The notes under the pieces: model-generated
The model's input: only the letters and a program-made list of their open reading frames with translations
Database searches by the model: none
Told to the model about the DNA's origin: nothing
Assembly (NCBI GenBank): GCA_945901265.1
Contig: CAMDJZ010000011.1
Coordinates: forward strand, 1 to 38,655
Reading direction: 5' to 3'
Length of the DNA stretch: 38,655 nucleotides
From: Rickettsia typhi
GTDB lineage: Bacteria > Pseudomonadota > Alphaproteobacteria > Rickettsiales > UBA1997
Shown here: positions 9,757 to 17,137 of the stretch, piece after piece
Numbering within the stretch: the first letter of the stretch is position 1
Layout of the letters: each line of letters opens with the position of its first letter
Position numbers and translations under genes: made by a program

Positions 9757-9786
9757 TTGACTTATAAATCTATAGATTTTTACTTT
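9757..9786 (+). promoter_or_regulatory. Candidate promoter with overlapping 14-bp palindrome, upstream of the ankyrin gene
   Basis: TTGACT (9757-9762) and TACTTT (9781-9786) are 18 bp apart and could be -35 and -10 elements. The spacer holds a perfect palindrome, AAATCTATAGATTT (9766-9779), placed as an operator would be. The remaining 130 bp to the ATG is AT-rich with nothing else I recognise. AT-rich palindromes can arise by chance. Confidence 0.3.
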
Positions 9787-9918
9787 GATGTATTTTGTTT
9801 GTTAATGATGCTGAGATTTTTAGACGTGCTTAGATCAATAAAGCTCTAGTTCAAAAGATCAAATTCTATATTAATATTGCTAAAATAAAATTTTTTTTAA
9901 ATTTCTAAATTATATTTT

Positions 9919-11373
9919 ATGCTTCAGTCACCAATTTTAGAAGACCAAAAACAACAAGAACTCAATGAAGAATTATTGAAGGCAATTTGCGATAAAAAAG
10001 ATTATTCGCATATTGAAGAAATAATAAATAAAGGAGCTAATATTAATCAGCCAAATGAATATGGCGATACCCCGTTATTTTATGCTTGCTTTTATGGTGA
10101 CGCCAAAACCGTCATTACCTTAATTGCTAATGGAGCTGATATTCATCATGTAAGTAACTATGGTTACACTTCACTATCTTATGCTTGTCTCTATGGACGC
10201 GCCGAAATCGCTCTAATCTTAATTGAAAAAGGAGCCGATGTTAATTTAAGCAATAATGGCTGGAACCCATTAGCTTATGCTTGCTTATATGGCCATATGG
10301 AAGATTTAGAAGAAATAAAATATATTCAAAGCAACTTTGAATTGAATCAATATTACATTAGAATGCACAAATGTTTTAACGAAGCTTTTTTATATTCAGT
10401 GTTAGAAAGTCAAGAGTCATCAAAAATTGAAGAGCAAAGCGGAGTTGTAAATTATTTAGAAGTAATTGCAAATCTCATATGCGATATTCCTTTTGCTTCG
10501 CTTATTATTAATCAAATTAAACATGAATCTTCTGTAATTTCAAGAATTAACGCTTCGGGGCAGGAGGCTAATTTTGGTGATATTTTTTTGACTGAAAATC
10601 CAATTTCATCATCTTTGCTTGCTGAAAGAATAGCTAGAAGATTTACCATAGTCAGAGAATTAAATGAAGAAGAAACAAATCAAATTATTGCCAATAGTGC
10701 TATCACAAGACAGGAAGCTCAATTGCATGAAATAAAGACTTGTTTTGCAGAAGAGGCGCAAAAATATTTAACAAAATTAGATCTAAATCTCGAAAGAGAT
10801 TTCCTTGGACAAGAATTATCCTTATCTAATCAGCTAGCAATTGCTGACTTTGAAAAAGCTATCAAGTTTATTTTTAATGAAAATATTTCGGCAAAAATCG
10901 AAGATAAAATTGAGGAAAAAGAACGTCATCAAATAATCGCCGATAACATTGTTTACAAATCAATTGAGTTGGAAATAAAAAATTATAATCCAGCTAATAA
11001 AGCACGAAACATAACCCAGCCAGCAAATACTGGAATAGAATCATTAACTCTAGCTGCAATAGGAAAGCTCGAGGCAAAATTTGAAATAATTGAGAAGCAA
11101 CAAGAGGAGTTGAGGAAAAACGAAGAGGCAGGCAAAAAGAAAATTGAAGAATTAACGCAACAAATCAAAAGATTAGAAAGAGAAATGCGGGAAGATAGCA
11201 TAAGAAGTGCAGAACAAATTTCAAAACTTTTACAGAAAATTAAAGAAACAAAAACTAGCCATCAAGAACCTAACACTTCCATTGTTGAAGGAGTAGCAAT
11301 CAAGAATTTAAGGGGCGATATAGGTGCAAAAACTGGCATAAAATTAACAAAATCCCAGTCATGTATTTTCTGA
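9919..11373 (+). CDS. Ankyrin-repeat protein with C-terminal coiled coil, candidate secreted effector
   Basis: 484 residues. The N-terminus carries ankyrin repeats at about 48-77, 81-110 and 114-140 (GDTPLFYACFYG, GYTSLSYACLYG, GWNPLAYACLYG), preceded by a degenerate repeat at about 14-44. The middle (150-380) is helical and unassigned. Residues about 385-455 are a strongly charged coiled coil rich in Glu, Lys and Gln. The C-terminus is Lys-rich and ends KLTKSQSCIF. There is no signal peptide. Ankyrin proteins of this sort are frequent type IV effectors in Rickettsiales and Legionella, binding host proteins; that role here is inference supported by virB3 in the same window. The gene stands alone and converges on the Hsp20-like gene. 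Confidence 0.85.
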   Translation: MLQSPILEDQKQQELNEELLKAICDKKDYSHIEEIINKGANINQPNEYGDTPLFYACFYGDAKTVITLIANGADIHHVSNYGYTSLSYACLYGRAEIALILIEKGADVNLSNNGWNPLAYACLYGHMEDLEEIKYIQSNFELNQYYIRMHKCFNEAFLYSVLESQESSKIEEQSGVVNYLEVIANLICDIPFASLIINQIKHESSVISRINASGQEANFGDIFLTENPISSSLLAERIARRFTIVRELNEEETNQIIANSAITRQEAQLHEIKTCFAEEAQKYLTKLDLNLERDFLGQELSLSNQLAIADFEKAIKFIFNENISAKIEDKIEEKERHQIIADNIVYKSIELEIKNYNPANKARNITQPANTGIESLTLAAIGKLEAKFEIIEKQQEELRKNEEAGKKKIEELTQQIKRLEREMREDSIRSAEQISKLLQKIKETKTSHQEPNTSIVEGVAIKNLRGDIGAKTGIKLTKSQSCIF

Positions 11374-11407
11374 TATTCAATTTCAACCCTAATAAAAAGT
11401 ATGATTA

Positions 11408-12118
11408 TTATTTTTTGGCAATCTTAACGATAATTTTATCGTCTAGTTTAGTAATGTCAGCAGGTTTTTCGTTGTTATAATTATTCAACAAGAATGAATA
11501 ACTAAAGCTCGAATTATTTTGTAGCTTGACTTCCTCAGTATTTTTGTCATTAGTAAAGTTCGATTCAATTATTTTTTTAATTGCTTGGAATGTCAAAATA
11601 TTATCTTTAATTTCAACGCTAATCTCATCTTTTGAAAAACCAAAAAAAACTAATTCATAATAAAAGTTTTTATTATCTTCATGTAGTTTAACATTACCGC
11701 TATTGCGGACTTTTCTTTTAAATTGTTGGAAATTATTGGGAAAATTATTTTGATCAAAAAATTGACTATGATAATTAGTGGCTCGATCCATAAGTTTTTG
11801 CATGCGAAATAATTCCTTTCGAAAATCATTATCTTCATTATCTAAACCAATGTAATCATTGTCGAAATCATGGTAAAAATTGTTAAAATGTTTTTTAATA
11901 ATCGATGCCTCATAATTATGCTTCAGAGTTTGAAATATATTTGTTACAATGATGCCGATAATTAAGAAAAATATAGCTGATAAAGTTTTTGAACAGAAAG
12001 TTTTTGTGGAATATTTATAAAAAAACTTTTTCAATTTTGAAGAAGCTCGAGTTAATGAATTTTCAACTGCAATGTTTTGATGAGCATTATCATGATGTTT
12101 TTGATTTTTTTCGGTCAT
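11408..12118 (-). CDS. Membrane-anchored Hsp20 / alpha-crystallin-like protein
   Basis: 236 residues. A His-rich, charged N-terminus (1-40) precedes one membrane helix at about 46-64, then an acidic linker and an Hsp20-like domain at about 141-236. The domain shows the sHSP pattern: NFYYELVFFGFSKDEISVEI, then DNILTFQAIKK, then SYSFLL and a final strand DDKIIVKIAKK. Classical small heat-shock proteins are soluble oligomers; a transmembrane anchor suggests a chaperone-like or structural role at the membrane. The C-terminal IxI/V tail used in oligomerisation is not seen beyond IVKIAKK. It is transcribed alone, converging with the ankyrin gene. Confidence 0.75.
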   Translation of the reverse strand: MTEKNQKHHDNAHQNIAVENSLTRASSKLKKFFYKYSTKTFCSKTLSAIFFLIIGIIVTNIFQTLKHNYEASIIKKHFNNFYHDFDNDYIGLDNEDNDFRKELFRMQKLMDRATNYHSQFFDQNNFPNNFQQFKRKVRNSGNVKLHEDNKNFYYELVFFGFSKDEISVEIKDNILTFQAIKKIIESNFTNDKNTEEVKLQNNSSFSYSFLLNNYNNEKPADITKLDDKIIVKIAKK

Positions 12119-12228
12119 AATCCTTAAAAATTAGTTAAAAATTTAGTATTTAACAATGCTGATTTATTTTATTATAACAAATCAACGGTTAAGAAAATAT
12201 ATTTTTTATATTATGAAAATTAGTATAA

Positions 12229-12870
12229 TCAGTCAATGGTATCGAATGAACCAGTTGCTAGGTTTAGAGCTCTAATTTCTCCACTCTCAACATCAAATTG
12301 CCAGCCTAAAATTTTTAAAGTATTTTTATTAATTCTTTCTTGAATGTATGGATAAGTAAGAAGATTTCTTACTGAAATAACCACAGCTTCTTTTTCAAAT
12401 GCCATTTCTTGTTCTTCTTTAGTGCTTTGTGGCATTTGCTTTAGAACGGCTTCACGGGCTTCACTAGCAATTGATAACCAAGTTTTCATTGCTTGAGAAA
12501 TCGAGTTTTTATTATTTTCAAAATCATCAGACATGATCATTTTTGAACTGATATTTTTAGTATTGCTTAAAACCATAATGGTATCAACCTCAAGGTTTAT
12601 TACTCCATATTCTAATGCAGAAATAATTCCCATAATTCCTTCGGTTTTATATTTAGGAATTAGTCCACCAATATTGAAAATCGTAAAAAATTCGCCAGGA
12701 TTCGCTGAAAAAATTTCCGAAGGAGCAATTTTAATATCGCAAGAAGAAATAACCATCGTAGAGGGTTTATGCTCTTGGATAATTAAATGTTTAATTATAT
12801 CTTTTTGTTTTTCAAAAGTTGTAGCTTTAAAAACTTTAAAGCCATCAAGTAATTTTTTAATTTCTGCCAT
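12229..12870 (-). CDS. Beta-carbonic anhydrase-like protein lacking the zinc ligands (probable pseudoenzyme)
   Basis: 213 residues, the normal length, aligning along the whole beta-carbonic anhydrase fold: PSTMVISSCDIKIAP for the usual MVI.CCDSRV.P, PGEFFTIFNIGGLIPKY for PGE.FVVRNVANLVPPY, ALEYGVINLEVDTIMVLS for AIEYAV..L.V..I.V.G, and a well-kept C-terminus (SVRNLLTYPYIQERI, LGWQFDVESGEI). The three protein zinc ligands Cys-His-Cys are replaced by Ser43, Asn103 and Asn106, and the DSR dyad reads Asp45-Ile-Lys47. CO2 hydration by the known mechanism is therefore not possible. Strong conservation elsewhere and an intact frame argue for a selected non-catalytic role, perhaps structural or regulatory, rather than decay. 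Confidence 0.85.
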   Translation of the reverse strand: MAEIKKLLDGFKVFKATTFEKQKDIIKHLIIQEHKPSTMVISSCDIKIAPSEIFSANPGEFFTIFNIGGLIPKYKTEGIMGIISALEYGVINLEVDTIMVLSNTKNISSKMIMSDDFENNKNSISQAMKTWLSIASEAREAVLKQMPQSTKEEQEMAFEKEAVVISVRNLLTYPYIQERINKNTLKILGWQFDVESGEIRALNLATGSFDTID

Positions 12871-12930
12871 AATTTTTAATAAAATAATTTTTTTTAAATC
12901 TAAAAAAATTTATAAAAAAAACAAGATTTT

Positions 12931-13836
12931 TTATAAATAACTTCCAACCTCAGGAATGCATGGTTTTCTTGCGCTATCAATTTTTTTAAAAAAATTATAG
13001 CTAAAAAATTTATCACGATTTAATTTTTTATAAGAATTATTCATCAAATTAATTATTTTTGGATCATTAATTTCAAGATTATACGCCAATTTTAACTGAG
13101 CATTGAAGTATAAAATGTCAATATTATTTAATTTTTTAGGGCTAGAGCTGCTTGAATTATCAGCAAATTGATCATGTTTAAAATAAATGAATTCCTTAGC
13201 GGAAATTAATTTTTGATAAGTTTCTGGAAATTCATCGATTAATTTTTGCATCATGCAAACTCTAACTTCTTCGTCATATAATTCGTAAATTTCATTTTGC
13301 TCATTTAAGTCTATTTTTAAATTATTTTCATCAAAAGAAATTACGCATTTACTGTTGTTAAATTTTATGCGAAATGATAATTTATTGATATTTTTTTTAG
13401 GTATTTGATAACTTAAAAAATAATTGCCATTTTTAAAAGTCACTGCAGTATTTTTTATTATTTCTTGCCTTAAATCATTGAAAGATAAGGATTGACGCAG
13501 TATTTTTGAATTATTTTCAAAAGCTATTCCATCAGAATTACTTTGCTGATTTTCATTTTTAATTTTGTTTGATAATTTTGAAATTTTTTCATCAATTGCG
13601 CTTTCATTATTATCATTGCTAAATTTACAAAGCTCTTTGCAAAAATTTATATCTTCAAAACCAGCTTGATCATTGGCAATCTTATTGAGAATTTTTTCTA
13701 ATTTTCTTTCTTCATTTAAGCCAATTATTATCCCTGAGTTTGCAAGTTTACTTTTAATTAAATCAAGTCTTTGATTAATTTGATGATGATTAAAGCCTTT
13801 GATTTCTAGTAGATAATTAACATTATTTTTCTGCAT
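12931..13836 (-). CDS. Protein of unknown function
   Basis: I do not recognise this 301-residue protein. It has no signal peptide or membrane segment and is rich in Asn, Lys, Ile and Glu. Residues 1-100 are mainly helical and charged. Residues 125-190 alternate like a beta-sandwich (GNYFLSYQIPKK, LSFRIKFNNSKCVISF). The C-terminal 100 residues are helical, with a Ser run near 229-233. It lies 60 bp upstream of the carbonic anhydrase-like gene on the same strand and could be co-transcribed with it. It is divergent from alaC. Confidence 0.65.
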   Translation of the reverse strand: MQKNNVNYLLEIKGFNHHQINQRLDLIKSKLANSGIIIGLNEERKLEKILNKIANDQAGFEDINFCKELCKFSNDNNESAIDEKISKLSNKIKNENQQSNSDGIAFENNSKILRQSLSFNDLRQEIIKNTAVTFKNGNYFLSYQIPKKNINKLSFRIKFNNSKCVISFDENNLKIDLNEQNEIYELYDEEVRVCMMQKLIDEFPETYQKLISAKEFIYFKHDQFADNSSSSSPKKLNNIDILYFNAQLKLAYNLEINDPKIINLMNNSYKKLNRDKFFSYNFFKKIDSARKPCIPEVGSYL

Positions 13837-14036
13837 AGAGATTCGTAAAAAAGATTAGCCATGTTATTAATATTGACATAATAACTGCTAATTTTTAGTC
13901 TTTTATTATAATCCTCGTTTAGCGATGGTTAATTTAAAAAATGTTTCAAAAAAAATAATAACTAATTAATAAAATAAATTTAAATTAAAGTTAAATATTA
14001 ATAGGAACTGTTAATAATTATCTACAAACAATATTA

Positions 14037-15230
14037 ATGATGCAAAAAAAATTTTATTTAACAGAAAAATTGCCACCATATATTTTTGCTTCAATTTATG
14101 ATCTTAAGCAACAGTCTATTGCTGATGGTAAAGAAATAATTGATTTTGGTATGGGTAATCCAGATTCTGCTCCTCCGCAAAATGTTATGGATGAATTATC
14201 AAAGCTTGCTCTTAATCCAAAATTATATGGCTATTCAGTAACTGGTGGGATTGAATTTTTAAAAAAAGCCATAGTTGAATTTTATCAGCGTCGTTTTGGT
14301 GTTGAATTGGATTACAAAAAGGAAGCGTTGGTTACGATTGGTGCCAAGGAAGGAATCGCTTCACTTGCTACGGCAATTTCTGATAGTCAAAACTATATTT
14401 GCGTTCCATCGCCATCATATCCAATACATACTTTTGCATTTGCGATATCCAAAAGTAATACGAGACATATTCAAGCATTTTCAGCTAATGAATTTTTACA
14501 AAAATTTAAATTATTTGTTGAAAATGAAAGTCATAAACCGCAAGCAGTAATCGTTAGTTACCCTTGCAATCCAACCACAGAAATTGCTGATATTAACTTT
14601 TATCAAGAGTTAGTTGATTTCTGTAGAAAATATCATATTTACATAATTTCTGACATAGCTTATTGTGAATTATATTTTTCAGCAAAAGATAAACCGCGTT
14701 CTATCCTTGAAATAAAAGGTGCTAAAGAAATTGCTATCGAATTTTATTCAGTTTCTAAAAGTTATTCATTGGCAGGAATTCGTGTTGGATTTGCCTTGGG
14801 AAATTCAAATTTAATTTCCGCTTTATATAAAATAAAATCCTATTTAGACTACGGATCTTTTGCGCCATTGCAAATGATTGCTGGTTTGGCATTATCACCA
14901 GAAAATGATTTTTATTTAGAAAATCTGCGCAATCTTTATAAGGAACGTGGTGAATTTTTTGTTAAAAATTTTGCTCAAGAATTATCTTGGCATATTGACA
15001 AACCTAAGGCTAGTATGTTTTGCTGGACAAAATTACCTAAGCAATTTGCAAATCTTTCTTCCTTTGAATTTTGTAAAAAAATGATTCTAGAATCTGGAGT
15101 TGCGATGTCACCAGGTAGTTCATTTGGAGAAAATGGTGAAGGTTATGTGCGTTTCTCAATGATTCAAAATCAACAAGATATCGCTAAAGCAAGTGAAAAA
15201 CTAAGGAAAGTTTTTTCATTTAAAATTTAG
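14037..15230 (+). CDS. alaC: Class I aminotransferase, AlaC-like (glutamate-pyruvate transaminase)
   Basis: PLP enzyme likely to make alanine from pyruvate and glutamate. The 397 residues match E. coli AlaC through the whole length: LPPYIFASIYDLK, IIDFGMGNPDSAPP, YGYSVTGGIEFLKKAI, VTIGAKEGIASL, PSPSYPIH, and the Schiff-base lysine in FYSVSKSYSLAGIRVGF (K241). SYPCNPTTE supplies the PLP-contacting Asn178 and SDIAYCEL supplies Asp206. Two ATG codons in a row (14037 and 14040) are possible starts. trmD follows after 25 bp on the same strand. Related LL-diaminopimelate aminotransferases are an alternative, but the AlaC match is closer. Confidence 0.85.
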   Translation: MMQKKFYLTEKLPPYIFASIYDLKQQSIADGKEIIDFGMGNPDSAPPQNVMDELSKLALNPKLYGYSVTGGIEFLKKAIVEFYQRRFGVELDYKKEALVTIGAKEGIASLATAISDSQNYICVPSPSYPIHTFAFAISKSNTRHIQAFSANEFLQKFKLFVENESHKPQAVIVSYPCNPTTEIADINFYQELVDFCRKYHIYIISDIAYCELYFSAKDKPRSILEIKGAKEIAIEFYSVSKSYSLAGIRVGFALGNSNLISALYKIKSYLDYGSFAPLQMIAGLALSPENDFYLENLRNLYKERGEFFVKNFAQELSWHIDKPKASMFCWTKLPKQFANLSSFEFCKKMILESGVAMSPGSSFGENGEGYVRFSMIQNQQDIAKASEKLRKVFSFKI

Positions 15231-15255
15231 AAAATTTATTGCAGCAAATAATTCA

Positions 15256-15996
15256 ATGATTAAAAAACCGCAAACATCAATTAACTTTAAAATATTAACG
15301 CTTTTTCCTGAAATATTTCCAGGAATTTTAGATTTTTCAATTACAGGCGATGCCTTGAAAAATGGCTTATGGACATATGAGGCAATTAACATAAGAGATT
15401 ATGCTTTTGATGCTCGAAAAACTGTTGATGATACTCCTTATGGAGGTAGCGCTGGTATGATTTTGAAAGCCGATGTTGTAGCTCATGCAATTGAAAAAAA
15501 TTTATCACCAAAAACTAAAAAAATTATTTATTTATCACCGCGCGGAAAAGTTTTTAATCAGCAATTAGCTCGTAAATTAGCGCAAGAAGATGAAATTATG
15601 ATGCTATGCGCTAGATATGAAGGCCTAGATCAAAGGGTTATTGACGAGTTTACAATTGAAGAAATTTCGCTTGGCGATTTTGTTTTATCAGGTGGAGAAA
15701 TTGCTTGTTTGGCAATTATTGATGCAATATTGCGAAATGTTAATGGAGTGCTTGGCGCTCAAGAATCATTACTTGAGGAATCATTCGGTAATAGTGAAGA
15801 TGATGAATTTAGTAATCTCGTTGAATATCCACATTTTACTCGTCCAGCAATTTGGCGAAATCGCCAAGTGCCAGAAATTTTATTATCTGGTCATCACTCG
15901 AAAATTAAACAATTTCGTTTGCAACAAGCCAAGGAATATACTTCAAAATTACGTCCCGATCTTTATGAAAAATTTCTTAAAAAAATAATTCCATAA
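15256..15996 (+). CDS. trmD: tRNA (guanine-37-N1)-methyltransferase
   Basis: SPOUT-family enzyme that methylates G37 next to the anticodon, preventing +1 frameshifts. The 246 residues are the usual length. Hallmarks are FKILTLFPEIFPG, DDTPYGGSAGM (58-68), the knot residues CARYEGLDQRV (118-128), GDFVLSGGE (140-148) and PHFTRP followed by VPEILLSGHH. It lies 25 bp after alaC. The usual neighbours rimM, rpsP and rplS are not here; the next gene converges on it 23 bp downstream. Confidence 0.95.
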   Translation: MIKKPQTSINFKILTLFPEIFPGILDFSITGDALKNGLWTYEAINIRDYAFDARKTVDDTPYGGSAGMILKADVVAHAIEKNLSPKTKKIIYLSPRGKVFNQQLARKLAQEDEIMMLCARYEGLDQRVIDEFTIEEISLGDFVLSGGEIACLAIIDAILRNVNGVLGAQESLLEESFGNSEDDEFSNLVEYPHFTRPAIWRNRQVPEILLSGHHSKIKQFRLQQAKEYTSKLRPDLYEKFLKKIIP

Positions 15997-16019
15997 TTTA
16001 TTTCTACGCAATAATTTTT

Positions 16020-17045
16020 TTATTGAACTTCACTAGGTCTAACTCTAGCTTTTGGACTAAGACTAGGGTTAGGGCTTTTAATAACGCGATGATTTGAATT
16101 AGAAAGAATTCGACCAATTTTTTGTTCATTATTTACCGGGCTCCTTAAAATTTGTTCATTAGCTACATCTTCTGGAATATATATCGATGATGATTTTCTA
16201 GGAAGTGATTGCGGAGCAATATTTGGAATAGTTTCTGCTGGAATGGCTGGAACTATTGCAGGAGTTGCAAATGGTTGTTTGTTTTCTAATAGATAATAAG
16301 GTTTTAAGTAATCTCCTTGTTGATAATTATAATTTTGTGGATTGATAGGAAAATTTTCTTGTTCTAAGTTAATTTGAGGACTTACCTGTTTTAAAATTTT
16401 ATTACCATCTTCTAATTCTTGAGGATTAGTTTCAGTGTTTTTGTGATAATGAATTATTGATTTAAGGACGTTACGATTTTTTAATTCAGGATAATGTTCC
16501 TTTAAAAAATTAACTGATTTTAGAGTATTATCATAAATTTTAATATCGAATGAACTTTCATTATCGTTAGTTATTCCTCCAAGACCCAAAACATCAGGTA
16601 ATCCAAAACCACGCGGTTCGTAATTTATTACTAAATTTCCTAAGTAATTAATGTGATCGGGTTTAGCGTTGAACTCTAAATCGCCTAGACTTAGGTGACG
16701 ATTTTTAAAATAAACAATCCAATTAGAGCATTTAAGAGCTTTGATCTTAACTATACCAGGTTTGGTTTTAATTACATAAAATGAATAATCATCATCATTA
16801 GTGGATTTAACTGAACCGCTATTGCTAGCGAAAACTAAATGGCATTCACCAATTAAACCGCTATTGCGTTTTTCTTCAACGCCATTAAATAAAATTTTTA
16901 ATTCAAGTACTGAAATTGCCTCAGTTTTTTTTGAGTTTAAAATTTGTGATTTATTAAGTGTCGAACATGAGAAAGAAAATAGCATTGCAATGCAATGAAA
17001 AAAGATCGTTATTTTTTTTAATTTCTTTTGGCGTAAAAATTGCAT
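16020..17045 (-). CDS. Putative lipoprotein with Pro/Asn-rich C-terminal region
   Basis: 341 residues. The N-terminus is a basic region and hydrophobic stretch ending AMLFSFSC, a non-canonical lipobox with Cys near 27. Residues about 40-180 look like a beta-rich domain containing two Cys (68 and about 105); the second half is a low-complexity Gln/Asn/Pro-rich region, as in surface-exposed linkers. The C-terminus is basic (SLSPKARVRPSEVQ). It follows the TpsB gene by 92 bp on the same strand, so it may act at the outer membrane with it. It does not look like a TpsA substrate: no haemagglutination-type TPS domain is seen. Confidence 0.65.
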   Translation of the reverse strand: MQFLRQKKLKKITIFFHCIAMLFSFSCSTLNKSQILNSKKTEAISVLELKILFNGVEEKRNSGLIGECHLVFASNSGSVKSTNDDDYSFYVIKTKPGIVKIKALKCSNWIVYFKNRHLSLGDLEFNAKPDHINYLGNLVINYEPRGFGLPDVLGLGGITNDNESSFDIKIYDNTLKSVNFLKEHYPELKNRNVLKSIIHYHKNTETNPQELEDGNKILKQVSPQINLEQENFPINPQNYNYQQGDYLKPYYLLENKQPFATPAIVPAIPAETIPNIAPQSLPRKSSSIYIPEDVANEQILRSPVNNEQKIGRILSNSNHRVIKSPNPSLSPKARVRPSEVQ

Positions 17046-17137
17046 TATAAATATTTTTTAACTGTTGAAAAAGACCTAAGCTCTAGGTTAGATTGAGCTC
17101 ATTGTAAAGGTAATTTTATTTTTTTAAAGAGATTTTT

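Noticed and set aside
9919..11373. C-terminal SCIF of the ankyrin protein as a CaaX prenylation signal
   Set aside because: The Cys is third from the end, not fourth, so it does not fit CaaX.
12533..12940. 135-codon open frame on the plus strand
   Set aside because: Antisense to the conserved carbonic anhydrase-like gene; its length comes from low GC and the opposite strand's codons.
7215..13836. Insertion sequence or prophage to explain the accessory cluster
   Set aside because: No transposase, integrase, terminal inverted repeats or target-site duplications could be seen.
16020..17045. 341-residue lipoprotein as the TpsA partner of the TpsB transporter
   Set aside because: It is too short, has a lipoprotein-type signal and lacks a haemagglutination-type TPS domain or beta-helix repeats.
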